From assembly GCF_026248685.1 (NCBI RefSeq), contig NZ_CP111036.1, positions 1,054,001 to 1,118,000 of the forward strand: a stretch of 64,000 bases of DNA, given 5' to 3'. Positions 27,295 to 36,586 of this stretch are shown here, one piece after another (position 1 is the stretch's first letter; each line of letters opens with the position of its first letter). This DNA is from Haladaptatus caseinilyticus. GTDB lineage: Archaea; Halobacteriota; Halobacteria; Halobacteriales; Haladaptataceae. The notes under the pieces were generated by a model. That model was not told the DNA's origin, made no database searches, and saw only the letters and a list, made by a program, of their open reading frames with translations. The translations under genes were made by a program, and so were the position numbers.

Positions 27295-28563
27295 ATGACC
27301 CGGGTTCTTCCCGTCGTATTGGCGGTTCTCCTCGCCCTCGCCCCTCCCGCAGTTGCCTTCGAAACTGGGTCCACGACATCGATGTCCGCGGAAACGGACG
27401 TAGAAGAGATAGTAGAGCCACCGGGGTTCAACAATACGACATCGCAGTTGAGCCTTGGAACCCCGAACCGCGCTGAAACCAGTATGGCGTCGATGAGCCT
27501 CAGTGCCAGCCTGGAGATGGACAGGAACGAGGTACGGACACAGAAGCGGATGTACATACTCAACGAGAGGCTATCAAATGCGGAAAATAACCAGGTCAAA
27601 GAACAAGCGCTTCGACGATATCGATACGAAATCGGATCACAACTTTCGTCGTTGAAATACACGGAGCGAAATATCCGGAAGAAATTCAACGATGGGAGAT
27701 TGTCAGGTTCGGAGTACGTCAGACGGCTCGCAGTCCTCCATGCGAGAGCGGAGAACATCGACCAGTCGATAGCCCACATGAAGGCTCGCGGGAGCAACGT
27801 TCCACGATTTACACCGGAAGTGTGGACACTTCGGGGGAATCTCATTCCGTTACAGGGGAAGGTTCGACAGTATGCCGTCAACCAATATCGGGGAGAGTCG
27901 GAGCCACGGATGATCTACGTAGCGACGACGAAAACTGGCGTCGCTCTCTCGACGGTACACGGAAATCAGTACGTTCGAGAAGCGTATCTTGGTAAAAACA
28001 AGGACACGAATGGGACGAACCAGTTGCTAGGTCAAAAGGCGCAGAACATCACCGCAAAACAGTACCCGTGGGCGAAGAATCACAGCAATGGCGAACTGAG
28101 TACGAACTCCAGATATGGGACAGGGATATTCATGACGACCCTGCCGCATGAGCATGGGGTAATCAAGACAGTTCTCGATGGGAGAACGGAGAAAATATTC
28201 AGGGAGACACAGTTCAAATCCCTTACCGGAGCTACCCACATTCCATACGGGCACCCCATTCGAAACGAAACGGCAAATCTCGAACTCACCGTCAACCGAA
28301 CGTACGTCGGTGGACCGCTCCGAGTCAACGTGACCGACGGTAACGGAAAACCCGTTACCGGTCAAATATCGATCGGAGAAACCGAAATCGGAACTGCCGG
28401 AAGCGATGGAGTGCTCTGGACGATCGCCCCAAGACGGACAGTGACCGTTTCTGCACGCTACGAATCGACGACGGTCAATGCAACCTTCACTCCGTACGGA
28501 TTGGCTCGGTCGAATACGACAACTGGGCCGCCACAATCGATACCCATCCCATCCGAACGTTGA
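27295..28563 (+). CDS. Secreted surface protein, unknown function
   Basis: This 422-residue protein has a Sec-type signal peptide (MTRVLPVVLAVLLALAPPAV), a helical region rich in Arg, Glu and Asn (about residues 70-170) and a C-terminal Ig-like beta domain (VNRTYVGGPLRVNVTDGNGK..., about residues 345-400). There are many N-x-S/T sequons. No C-terminal anchor is seen. Similar proteins occur beside pilin genes in other haloarchaea in my recollection. It is followed after 27 bases by the pilin gene, so the two are probably one operon. Confidence 0.72.
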   Translation: MTRVLPVVLAVLLALAPPAVAFETGSTTSMSAETDVEEIVEPPGFNNTTSQLSLGTPNRAETSMASMSLSASLEMDRNEVRTQKRMYILNERLSNAENNQVKEQALRRYRYEIGSQLSSLKYTERNIRKKFNDGRLSGSEYVRRLAVLHARAENIDQSIAHMKARGSNVPRFTPEVWTLRGNLIPLQGKVRQYAVNQYRGESEPRMIYVATTKTGVALSTVHGNQYVREAYLGKNKDTNGTNQLLGQKAQNITAKQYPWAKNHSNGELSTNSRYGTGIFMTTLPHEHGVIKTVLDGRTEKIFRETQFKSLTGATHIPYGHPIRNETANLELTVNRTYVGGPLRVNVTDGNGKPVTGQISIGETEIGTAGSDGVLWTIAPRRTVTVSARYESTTVNATFTPYGLARSNTTTGPPQSIPIPSER

Positions 28564-28590
28564 AATACCGAGACGGGGCCATCTGGTGTC

Positions 28591-29055
28591 GTGTCGAATC
28601 GCGCCCTCTCTCCTGTCGTTGCAACAGTTCTGTTACTCGTCGTTACGCTCGTTCTCGCAGGTACAATTGGCGCAGTTACAGTCCAATCGACGTCGTTTCG
28701 AGAGCCAACACGGGTCGCAATCGACGTGTCCGCCGATGCTGCTGCTGACCGCCTGACGTTCGTTCATCAGGCTGGCGACTCGCTCACGGTCCAAACTCTC
28801 TCTATTCGTATTCGCGTAAACGGGACACCGCTCGAACACCAGCCGCCGGTCCCGTTCTTTTCGGCGAAGGGGTTCCGATCCGGTCCGACCGGACCGTTCA
28901 ACAGCGCAACAAATGAAACGTGGAGCCCGGGCGAGACGGCGAGTTTCGAAGTGGCAGGGACGAATGCACCACTGTTCGAGGCCGGGGATGAAATTGTCGT
29001 TCAAATAGCCGTGAGAAAAACGATCGTCGTAGAAGTAGAGACGACAGCTACGTAG
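28591..29055 (+). CDS. Archaeal type IV pilin (Pilin_N domain)
   Basis: The 154-residue protein starts with GTG and reads MSNRALSPVVATVLLLVVTL, the haloarchaeal pilin signature: a short positive leader, a processing site before SPVV, then a hydrophobic helix for pilus assembly. The remainder is a beta-rich globular head. It would be cleaved by a PilD/PibD-type peptidase and assembled or displayed on the surface. No pilB/pilC genes are adjacent, so it relies on machinery encoded elsewhere. Confidence 0.8.
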   Translation: MSNRALSPVVATVLLLVVTLVLAGTIGAVTVQSTSFREPTRVAIDVSADAAADRLTFVHQAGDSLTVQTLSIRIRVNGTPLEHQPPVPFFSAKGFRSGPTGPFNSATNETWSPGETASFEVAGTNAPLFEAGDEIVVQIAVRKTIVVEVETTAT

Positions 29056-29078
29056 ACGACGAGTGAGTAGACGGATGT

Positions 29079-29702
29079 TCAGTTGTCCGGGACACGCGCG
29101 ACCGTCGTGATGGCGATATCCGGATCGTACTGTGGACCCATCTCCCTGTGGCGGATGTCTTCGTAGCCAGCTTCGCGGAACATTCGGTCTGCCTCTTCAC
29201 GGTCGTAAAAGAGCATGATTGCGTCCGCGACTTTTTGCATGACACCCGTCCGGGGGTAGTTCGGTCCGACAACGAGCACCTGTCCGCCCGGTTTCGTCAC
29301 ACGGCGCATGTCTCGAAGCGTTTCGACCGGGTCCGGCCAATATTCGATAGAACCGGACGACCAAACCACGTCGAAGGAGTCGTTTTTGAACGGCAGTCGC
29401 TCGGCGTCGCCGCGGTAGAAGCTGACGGGGTCGTATTTGCCGATTTTTGCCCACGCTTTCTGTAGTTGGTGAACGCTCTGGTCGAGCCCGTGAACGTTAT
29501 CGGTCCGTTCGAGCAGCCCCTCGGTTCCGAAGCCAGTCCCACAGCCGACATCGAGCACGCGGTCGTCGTCGTCGATATCGAGCATCGACAGCGCCTCGGT
29601 TCGCATCTCCTCGTTCCAGATGAACGGATTGACGGTGTCGTACACCTTCGAGAGATACTTATAGAAGATTCGTGCTCGCCGTTTATTTTCGAGGATACCC
29701 AT
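29079..29702 (-). CDS. Quinone-type methyltransferase, similar to plant VTE3 (MPBQ/MSBQ methyltransferase)
   Basis: The 207-residue protein begins MGILENKRRARIFYKYLSKVYDTVNPFIW, an N-terminus characteristic of the family that includes the plant plastid 2-methyl-6-phytylbenzoquinol methyltransferase, an enzyme considered of archaeal type. The SAM motif is VLDVGCGTGFGTEG. In a haloarchaeon the likely substrate is a menaquinone precursor, which remains an inference. Confidence 0.78.
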   Translation of the reverse strand: MGILENKRRARIFYKYLSKVYDTVNPFIWNEEMRTEALSMLDIDDDDRVLDVGCGTGFGTEGLLERTDNVHGLDQSVHQLQKAWAKIGKYDPVSFYRGDAERLPFKNDSFDVVWSSGSIEYWPDPVETLRDMRRVTKPGGQVLVVGPNYPRTGVMQKVADAIMLFYDREEADRMFREAGYEDIRHREMGPQYDPDIAITTVARVPDN

Positions 29703-29842
29703 TAGCGGGCGCTTGGGACCGTGCTGTCATGAATCCCCACCTTTCACACCCAGTTTTTACAGGGAAACGGGCAAGACGGCGCGAATCGCGGCGTCCTTGC
29801 CTCTCGACCGTCGTAAACGGTCGCGTGGCGGTTCCGCAAGTA

Positions 29843-29850
29843 GTTTATAG
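29843..29850 (+). promoter_or_regulatory. TATA box of the ATP synthase operon
   Basis: GTTTATAG lies about 37 bases before the atpH start at 29884, giving a predicted leader of about 10 bases. It follows a spacer of about 140 bases that holds no gene. Confidence 0.55.
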
Positions 29851-29883
29851 CCGCTAGCGCAACCTTTCGCGTGATTACAGCAT

Positions 29884-30216
29884 ATGCCGAGGCCAGAGGT
29901 TCTCGAACGAATAACGGAGGCCGAAAACGAGGCTGACGACATCGTCGCGGAAGCCAAAGAAGATCGCGAACAGCGGATTTCGGAGGCGCGCGAGACCGCG
30001 GAGGAACTCCGCGCGGAAGCCGAGGAAGAGGCCAGAGAATTGGAGGAGAAACGATTGGCGGAAGCGCGCGAGGAAATCGAAGCCGAGCGCGAGAAACTGC
30101 TCGCCGAAGGTGAAAAGGAACGCGAGCAACTCGAAGGACGAGCTGAAGGCAACGTCGAGGATACGATAGAGTTCGTCCTCGACCGGTTCAAGGAGGCGGT
30201 GCATGCTCAGACCTGA
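29884..30216 (+). CDS. atpH: A-type ATP synthase subunit H
   Basis: This 110-residue protein is almost entirely a Glu/Arg/Ala coiled coil (MPRPEVLERITEAENEADDI...). It matches the AhaH peripheral-stalk subunit that pairs with subunit E and connects the A1 headpiece to subunit I. It is the first gene of the operon, and its 3' end overlaps atpI by 14 bases. Confidence 0.9.
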   Translation: MPRPEVLERITEAENEADDIVAEAKEDREQRISEARETAEELRAEAEEEARELEEKRLAEAREEIEAEREKLLAEGEKEREQLEGRAEGNVEDTIEFVLDRFKEAVHAQT

Positions 30217-32362
30217 GCAAATGAGCAAGGTCTCGGTGACCGGGTCACGGACCGTCATGTCCGACGTTATCGAGACGATTCACGAACTGAACCTCGTTCA
30301 TCTGTCGAACTACGACGGATCGTGGAAAGGGTTCGACCCCGGTAACCCGGTTGATGGCGCAAACGAGGCGTCCGATAAGCTCGTCACGGTTCGCTCCATC
30401 GAGAGCATTCTCGACGTGGACGACGAGGATGCGGGACCACAGCGAATCGTCACCGACGAAGCGCTGAACAGCGAACTGGAGGACATCCGCGCACAAGTCA
30501 ACACGCTCGACGACAAGCGAAACGGACTCCAAGAGGAACTTCGGACCGTCGAAGACCGCATCGACTCGATGAAACCGTTCGCGGAACTCGGCATCGACCT
30601 CGATTTGCTGTCGGGTTACGACAACCTACACGTCGCGGTCGGTGAAGGAAATACGGACGAAATCGAGCAGGCGTTGGCCGAATCGGACGAGATTCGGGAG
30701 TTCGAGCTGTTCACCGAGGGGCGGACGGTCGCCGTCTTCGCGTATCCCGCGGACCACGCGGACGAGGACGTGCTGGACGACGCCTTGGTCGGTGTCGATT
30801 TCGCATCGTACGAGGTACCGGATGCCCGGGGCAGTCCCGAGGAGTACATCAAGGAGCTCAAACACGAGCGACAAAAGCTCGAGTCGAAGCTCGACGGCGT
30901 CAAAAACGAACTGCACGACGTGAAACTCGATGCGACCGGCTTCCTCCTCGCGGCCGAGGAGAAGCTGACCATCGAAGTGCAGAAGGCGGAAGCACCACTT
31001 CAGTTCGCGACCACGGAGAACGCCTTCGTCGCCGAAGGGTGGATACCGACCGAGGAGTACGACCGACTCGAACGCAGCCTCAACGAAACGGTCGGCGAGC
31101 ATGCCGAAGTGGACGAACTCCGCCGCGCCGACTACGAGGAAGGGCACGAACACACCCTGACCGAAGAGGCGGAAGAAGTCGCCACGACCGACGGTGGCCA
31201 CATCGTCGACGATGACGAACAGCCACCGGTCGTGCAGGACAACCCCGGACCGGTCAAACCGTTCGAAATCCTGGTCGAAACGATCAACCGACCCCGATAC
31301 TTCGAGTTCGACCCGTCAGTCATCCTGTTCCTCACGTTCCCGATATTCTTCGGGTTCATGATCGGTGACCTCGGATACGGGTTGATGTACCTCGCGATCG
31401 GATACGCGATCTACTCGAAGACGGACAGCCTCGCGCTGAAGAGTCTCGGTGGCATCGCGCTGTGGGCCGGGCTGTTCACCGCGATTTTCGGCGTCCTGTA
31501 CGGCGAAATCTTCGGCTTGCACATCCTCGGCGAGGCGATTTACGGCCACGCCGGACCGCCGATCAAGAAGGGTCTCCAGCCCGTCGAAGCCGAGTTCGCG
31601 AGCACGTGGCTCGTGCTGAGCCTGCTCGTCGGACTGGCACACCTCACGCTCGGCTACCTGTTCGGATTCTTCGAGGAACTCTCACACGGCGTCAAGGATG
31701 CCGTGCTCCACAAGGGGTCGTGGATCCTCCTGATGGTCGGCGTCTGGGTCTGGATTTTCAGCAAGCAGCTCCTCGGTCCGAAGCCGGAGTTCCTGTTTAC
31801 GGTGTTCAACGGTGAGCCGTTCGCGCTCGGCTTCGGTGGCTTCCCGGCCGGCGTCGGAACGGTGGCGCTCGTCGTCGCCGCAGTCGGCCTCGTGCTGATG
31901 ATTGCCGGTGAGGTTTCCCACATGGGCGGCCCCGGCGCACTCATCGGCGCGCTGGAGAGCCTGAAATCGCTGTCGGACGTCATCTCCTACACTCGTATCG
32001 CCGCGGTGTTGCTGGCGAAGGCCGGAATGGCGTTCGTCATCAACCTGCTGTTCTTCGGCGCGTACGAGCACCACGGAGAATGGCACTTCATGCTCTCGTA
32101 CGGCCCAAGCTACGTGAACAGTCACTACGAGGGAGCCGAAATCATCTTCTCCGGCCTGATGCACTCGGGCATCGCGGGCGTTCTGGTCGGCCTCCTCATC
32201 CTCGTCGTGGGGCACCTGCTGGTGCTGGCACTCGGTGTCACGAGTGCGGGTCTGCAGGCGGTGCGTCTCGAATACGTCGAGTTCTTCGGCAAGTTCTACC
32301 AAGGCGGCGGCGAGGAGTACGAACCGTTCGGCTACGATCGGACGCACACGACGCAAGACTGA
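30203..32362 (+). CDS. atpI: A-type ATP synthase subunit I
   Basis: This membrane stator subunit carries the proton half-channels next to the c-ring. Of 719 residues, the first half is cytoplasmic with coiled coil (about residues 60-130 and 210-260), and the second half has about eight transmembrane segments beginning near residue 370 (FDPSVILFLTFPIFFGFMIG). The segment LKSLSDVISYTRIAAVLLAK contains the conserved arginine region. Length is typical. A T-tract (32383-32387) lies 20 bases past the stop. Confidence 0.95.
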   Translation: MLRPEQMSKVSVTGSRTVMSDVIETIHELNLVHLSNYDGSWKGFDPGNPVDGANEASDKLVTVRSIESILDVDDEDAGPQRIVTDEALNSELEDIRAQVNTLDDKRNGLQEELRTVEDRIDSMKPFAELGIDLDLLSGYDNLHVAVGEGNTDEIEQALAESDEIREFELFTEGRTVAVFAYPADHADEDVLDDALVGVDFASYEVPDARGSPEEYIKELKHERQKLESKLDGVKNELHDVKLDATGFLLAAEEKLTIEVQKAEAPLQFATTENAFVAEGWIPTEEYDRLERSLNETVGEHAEVDELRRADYEEGHEHTLTEEAEEVATTDGGHIVDDDEQPPVVQDNPGPVKPFEILVETINRPRYFEFDPSVILFLTFPIFFGFMIGDLGYGLMYLAIGYAIYSKTDSLALKSLGGIALWAGLFTAIFGVLYGEIFGLHILGEAIYGHAGPPIKKGLQPVEAEFASTWLVLSLLVGLAHLTLGYLFGFFEELSHGVKDAVLHKGSWILLMVGVWVWIFSKQLLGPKPEFLFTVFNGEPFALGFGGFPAGVGTVALVVAAVGLVLMIAGEVSHMGGPGALIGALESLKSLSDVISYTRIAAVLLAKAGMAFVINLLFFGAYEHHGEWHFMLSYGPSYVNSHYEGAEIIFSGLMHSGIAGVLVGLLILVVGHLLVLALGVTSAGLQAVRLEYVEFFGKFYQGGGEEYEPFGYDRTHTTQD

Positions 32363-32382
32363 ACGCGGAACTTCGTTTTCAC

Positions 32383-32387
32383 TTTTT
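32383..32387 (+). terminator. T-tract after atpI
   Basis: TTTTT about 20 bases after the atpI stop, followed by a new TATA-like element before atpK. This suggests partial termination inside the ATP synthase locus. Confidence 0.35.
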
Positions 32388-32492
32388 CACGACCGACTTG
32401 GCCTCGGTCACCCCTCGACACTGGCATTTGCTACCATGATTTAGCAGGTAGAAGCCGCGAGTACGAGCGAATCGGACGAAACGCTTTGGGAA

Positions 32493-32500
32493 GTTTTAAG
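32493..32500 (+). promoter_or_regulatory. Internal promoter before atpK
   Basis: GTTTTAAG lies in the 195-base gap between atpI and atpK. Predicted initiation falls about 30 bases before the atpK ATG. An independent promoter would help raise the copy number of the c-ring subunit. Confidence 0.45.
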
Positions 32501-32557
32501 AATCCAGTGACTCGAAATACGACTCGTTAGGCTATAGAGCCACAAAGGACTAAACCA

Positions 32558-32833
32558 ATGTTCGAATTCATACTCGCATTCGTCGACGCAGCTGTACTGC
32601 TTGCACAGGATGGCGCATCCCAAGGAGCCGCTTCTGCCATTCCACCAAAAGCCGCCGCAGCACTCGCAGTCGGTTTCGCTGCCCTCGGCGCAGGATACGC
32701 GGAACGTGGTATCGGTGCCGCAGCAGTCGGCGCTGTCACGGAAGACCAGGACCTGTTCGGTACGGGACTCATCCTGACGGTTCTGCCGGAGACGCTCGTC
32801 ATTCTGGCGCTCGTCGTTGTGTTCGTGGTCTAA
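32558..32833 (+). CDS. atpK: A-type ATP synthase subunit K (c-ring proteolipid)
   Basis: This 91-residue two-helix membrane protein (KAAAALAVGFAALGAGYAERG and LFGTGLILTVLPETLVILAL) carries the ion-binding Glu in helix 2 (LPETLV). The rotor ring it forms couples ion flow to ATP synthesis. The N-terminal 30 residues are extra and hydrophobic, with Gln-Asp-Gly-Ala-Ser near residue 20, which may be a cleaved or folded leader. Confidence 0.93.
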   Translation: MFEFILAFVDAAVLLAQDGASQGAASAIPPKAAAALAVGFAALGAGYAERGIGAAAVGAVTEDQDLFGTGLILTVLPETLVILALVVVFVV

Positions 32834-32857
32834 ACACACACACTTTCCCTCTTATAA

Positions 32858-33439
32858 ATGAGCCTGGAAACGGTAGTTGAGGATATTAGAAACGAGGCCC
32901 GCGAGCGTGCGGAACGAATCCGTTCGGAAGGACAAACCCGCGCGGACGAGATAATCGCCGAGGCGGAGTCGGACGCCGAGGAGATTCTCGCGGCGAAAGA
33001 GCGCGAAATCGAGACCCAAATCGGGCGCGAACGAGAGCAGAAGCTCTCCAGCGCGAAACTCGAAGCCAAGCAGAAGCGACTGGAAGCCCGCCGGGACGTA
33101 CTGCAGGACGTTCGTTCCGACGTGGAAGAGCGAATCGCCACGCTGAGTGGTGACGACCGCAAAGAACTGACGCGCACGCTGCTCGACGCGGCGGCCGAGG
33201 AGTTCGAGTCGGGCGACTCCGTACGCGTGTACGGGCGAGCCGACGACGAGGGACTGCTCACCGACATCGTCGCGGACTACGACGGCTTCGAATACGTGGG
33301 TGAGTACGACTGCCTCGGCGGCGTCGTCGCCGAGAGTGAGGCATCCCGCGTTCGCGTGAACAACACGTTCGATTCGGTGCTCGAAGACGTGTGGGAGGAC
33401 AACCTCCAAGAAATCAGTTCGCGACTGTTCGAGCAATGA
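32858..33439 (+). CDS. atpE: A-type ATP synthase subunit E
   Basis: This 193-residue peripheral-stalk subunit has an N-terminal coiled coil (about residues 1-95, charged Glu/Arg/Ala) and a C-terminal globular domain containing ESGDSVRVYGRADDEG and the conserved GGVVAESEASRVRVNNTFDS. It overlaps atpC by 4 bases (ATGA). Confidence 0.93.
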   Translation: MSLETVVEDIRNEARERAERIRSEGQTRADEIIAEAESDAEEILAAKEREIETQIGREREQKLSSAKLEAKQKRLEARRDVLQDVRSDVEERIATLSGDDRKELTRTLLDAAAEEFESGDSVRVYGRADDEGLLTDIVADYDGFEYVGEYDCLGGVVAESEASRVRVNNTFDSVLEDVWEDNLQEISSRLFEQ

Positions 33440-34491
33440 GTTCGGCAGACGGAACATCGAACTACGAGTACGTCAACGCCCGCGTTCGGGCACGACGAGC
33501 CGCGCTGTTCGACGACGAGGATTATCGGAAGCTCCTCCGAATGGGGCCGAGTGAAATCGCCCGCTACATGGAGGAAACCGAGTACGAATCGGAAGTCAAT
33601 GCGCTCGGTGCACGCTACGACGGTGTCGACCTCGTGGAGTACGCACTGAACCGCAACCTCGCGAAGAACTTCGACGACCTGCTGGATTGGTCCGGCGGGA
33701 AACTGTACACGCTTATCGCGCGGTACCTGCGAAAGTTCGATTCGTGGAACGTCAAGACGGTTCTTCGGGGCATCTACGCCGATGCCGACAGTCAGTCGGT
33801 TCATGATGACCTGATTCACGCGGGCGAGTTCGACCGGTCGTTCCTCGATCGGTTGGCCGACGCAAGCGCCATCGAAGACGTCGTCGAGATGCTGAACGGG
33901 ACGATTTTCGGCGATCACCTCGACGCCGCGTACGAAGACTACGAGACCAGCGGACTGCTGATTCCGCTGGAGAACGCGGTCGATCGCGCGTACTACGAAG
34001 GGTTGATGGAAGGCGTTACCGAGACGGAAAACCGTGCGACCCAACTGTACGTCGAGTTTTTGCAAGCGGAAATCGACTTCCGAAACATCCGAAACGCCCT
34101 TCGAATCAGTCGAAGTGGCGCGGACATCGACCCCTCGGAGTATTTCATTTCGGGTGGGCGACTGTTCAAAGCCGCGGAGCTGTCACAGCTCGCCGGAAAC
34201 ACGGACGAACTGATCACCCAGATTCGCGACAGCACGTACGGAAGCGACCTCGACGAGGCGCTCGACGAACTGGACCGAGCCGACAGTCTCATCGGATTCG
34301 AACATGCCCTCGACGCGGCACTGCTCGAGTACTCCGACCATCTCTCGCACGTGTTCCCGCTGTCGGTGTGTCCGGTGCTCGCATACGTACTCGCAAAACA
34401 GCGTGAGGTGGACAACATTCGTGCCATCGCACGCGGACGCGAAGCAGGATTGTCCGAGGACGAAATCGAAGACGAGCTGGTGATACTATGA
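33436..34491 (+). CDS. atpC: A-type ATP synthase subunit C
   Basis: This 351-residue subunit links the central stalk to the c-ring. It begins MSSADGTSNYEYVNARVRAR and consists of three repeated helical domains with the pattern RxxF/YxxLLxM. The ATG is in the ATGA overlap with atpE, which sets the start; a longer in-frame extension would run back into atpE. It overlaps atpF by 4 bases. Confidence 0.92.
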   Translation: MSSADGTSNYEYVNARVRARRAALFDDEDYRKLLRMGPSEIARYMEETEYESEVNALGARYDGVDLVEYALNRNLAKNFDDLLDWSGGKLYTLIARYLRKFDSWNVKTVLRGIYADADSQSVHDDLIHAGEFDRSFLDRLADASAIEDVVEMLNGTIFGDHLDAAYEDYETSGLLIPLENAVDRAYYEGLMEGVTETENRATQLYVEFLQAEIDFRNIRNALRISRSGADIDPSEYFISGGRLFKAAELSQLAGNTDELITQIRDSTYGSDLDEALDELDRADSLIGFEHALDAALLEYSDHLSHVFPLSVCPVLAYVLAKQREVDNIRAIARGREAGLSEDEIEDELVIL

Positions 34492-34829
34492 GCCAGGAAA
34501 TCGCTGTCATCGGAAGTCCGGACTTCACGACTGGCTTCCGACTCGCAGGAGTCCGGAAGTTTGCGAACGTCCCGGACGACGAAAAGGACGCGGAGTTGGA
34601 CGACGCTGTTTCTCGAACACTGAACGACGACGACGTGGGCATCATCGTGATGCACGACGACGACCTTACACACCTCTCTCGAAACGTCAGAAACGACGTC
34701 GAGACGAGCGTGGAACCCACCCTTGTGACGCTGGGTGGTGGCGCGGGAAGCGGCGGTCTCCGCGACAAAATCAAGCGCGCAATCGGTATCGACCTTATGG
34801 AAGAAGACGAACAAGGTGATAACGAATGA
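34488..34829 (+). CDS. atpF: A-type ATP synthase subunit F
   Basis: This 113-residue small central-stalk subunit ([20 protein letters not shown]) has a Rossmann-like fold with [14 protein letters not shown], followed by [10 protein letters not shown] and the C-terminal helix of the family. It overlaps atpC and atpA by 4 bases on each side. Confidence 0.92.
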   Translation: MSQEIAVIGSPDFTTGFRLAGVRKFANVPDDEKDAELDDAVSRTLNDDDVGIIVMHDDDLTHLSRNVRNDVETSVEPTLVTLGGGAGSGGLRDKIKRAIGIDLMEEDEQGDNE

Positions 34830-36586
34830 GCCAGGCAACAGACAGCGACGTCGTCCGTGAGGACGGCGTCATTGAGAGCGTGAGTGGTCCGGTCGTGACC
34901 GCCACGGACCTCGGTGCCCGGATGAACGACGTTGTGTACGTCGGGGAAGAAGGGCTCATGGGCGAGGTTATCGAAATCGAAGGAAACAAAACGACGATTC
35001 AGGTGTACGAAGAAACCTCGAACGTCGCACCCGGAGAACCCGTCGAGAACACGGGCGAACCGCTTTCAGTGGACCTCGGACCGGGAATGCTGTACTCCAT
35101 CTACGACGGAGTTCAGCGCCCGCTCGACGTGCTCGAAGACAAGATGGGCGCGTTCCTCGACCGTGGTGTCGACGCACCCGGTATCGACCAGGAGAAGGCC
35201 TGGGAGTTCAACCCCGAAGTAGTGGAAGGTGACGTGGTCGAACCCGGCGACGTCGTCGGAATCGTCCCCGAAACCGAAAGCATCGACCACAAAGTGATGG
35301 TCCCGCCGGACTACGAGGGTGGGGAAGTCGTCTCCATCGAAGATGGCGACTACGCCGTCACTGACACCGTCGTCGAACTCGACAACGGTGAAGAAATCCA
35401 GATGCAACAGGAGTGGCCAGTTCGTGAACCGCGCCCATCCGTCGACAAACAGACGCCACGGACGCCGCTCGTGTCCGGTCAGCGTATCCTCGACGGCCTG
35501 TTCCCTATCGCGAAGGGCGGGACGGCCGCGATTCCTGGACCGTTCGGATCCGGAAAGACGGTGACCCAGCACTCGCTCGCGAAGTGGGCGGACGCGGACA
35601 TCGTCGTCTACGTCGGTTGTGGTGAGCGCGGAAACGAGATGACGGAAGTTATCGAGGACTTCCCGGAACTCGAGGACCCACGAACTGGCAAACCGCTGAT
35701 GTCGCGGACGTGCCTCATCGCGAACACCTCGAACATGCCCGTGGCCGCACGTGAGTCGTGTATTTACACGGGAATCACCATCGCGGAGTACTACCGTGAC
35801 ATGGGATACGACGTTGCGCTCATGGCCGACTCCACCTCACGGTGGGCTGAGGCGATGCGTGAGATTTCCTCGCGTCTCGAGGAGATGCCCGGCGAAGAGG
35901 GCTATCCGGCGTACCTCGCCGCCCGTCTCGCCGAGTTCTACGAGCGAGCAGGCAAGTTCGAGAATATCAACGGTACGGAGGGTTCGGTGTCGGTCATCGG
36001 TGCAGTGTCGCCACCCGGCGGCGACTTCTCCGAGCCGGTTACGCAGAACACCCTGCGTATCGTGAAGACGTTCTGGGCACTGGATGCGGACCTCGCCGAA
36101 CGGCGGCACTTCCCGTCCATCAACTGGAACGAGTCCTACTCGCTGTACAAGGACCAACTCGACCCGTGGTACGAGCAGAACGTCGAGCCGGACTTCCCGG
36201 AGAAGCGCCAGTGGGCGGTTGACGTGCTGGACGAGGAGGACGAACTGCAGGAAATCGTTCAGCTCGTCGGTAAGGACGCGCTTCCGGAAGACCAGCAGCT
36301 TACGCTCGAAGTCGCGCGCTACCTGCGAGAAGGGTGGCTCCAGCAGAACGCGTTCCACGACGTGGACATGTTCTGTTCTCCGGAGAAAACCTACCGGATG
36401 CTCGAAGCCATCCAGACCTTCAACGAGGAAGCGTTCGACGCACTCGAAGCAGGCGTCCCCGTCACCGAAATCACGGACATCGACGCGGCACCGCGTCTGA
36501 ACCGGATGGGAACGGCCGAAGAGTGGCAGGACTTCATCGACGAAGTCGAAGAAAACATCACCCAACAGCTCAGGGAGAAGTACTAA
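34826..36586 (+). CDS. atpA: A-type ATP synthase catalytic subunit A
   Basis: The 586-residue catalytic subunit has a P-loop [11 protein letters not shown] near residue 237, a bulge domain specific to A/V-type A subunits (about residues 110-200), the Arg and Glu segments [12 protein letters not shown], and [20 protein letters not shown]. No intein is present, although archaeal and yeast A subunits sometimes carry one near the P-loop. The stop TAA overlaps the atpB ATG by one base (TAATG). Confidence 0.97.
   Translation: MSQATDSDVVREDGVIESVSGPVVTATDLGARMNDVVYVGEEGLMGEVIEIEGNKTTIQVYEETSNVAPGEPVENTGEPLSVDLGPGMLYSIYDGVQRPLDVLEDKMGAFLDRGVDAPGIDQEKAWEFNPEVVEGDVVEPGDVVGIVPETESIDHKVMVPPDYEGGEVVSIEDGDYAVTDTVVELDNGEEIQMQQEWPVREPRPSVDKQTPRTPLVSGQRILDGLFPIAKGGTAAIPGPFGSGKTVTQHSLAKWADADIVVYVGCGERGNEMTEVIEDFPELEDPRTGKPLMSRTCLIANTSNMPVAARESCIYTGITIAEYYRDMGYDVALMADSTSRWAEAMREISSRLEEMPGEEGYPAYLAARLAEFYERAGKFENINGTEGSVSVIGAVSPPGGDFSEPVTQNTLRIVKTFWALDADLAERRHFPSINWNESYSLYKDQLDPWYEQNVEPDFPEKRQWAVDVLDEEDELQEIVQLVGKDALPEDQQLTLEVARYLREGWLQQNAFHDVDMFCSPEKTYRMLEAIQTFNEEAFDALEAGVPVTEITDIDAAPRLNRMGTAEEWQDFIDEVEENITQQLREKY

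Noticed and set aside
29703-29883. Possible tRNA or small RNA before the ATP synthase operon
   Set aside because: Short complementary words such as ACGG/CCGT and GCGGC/GCCGC are present, but no cloverleaf, T-loop consensus or CCA-type stem could be built.
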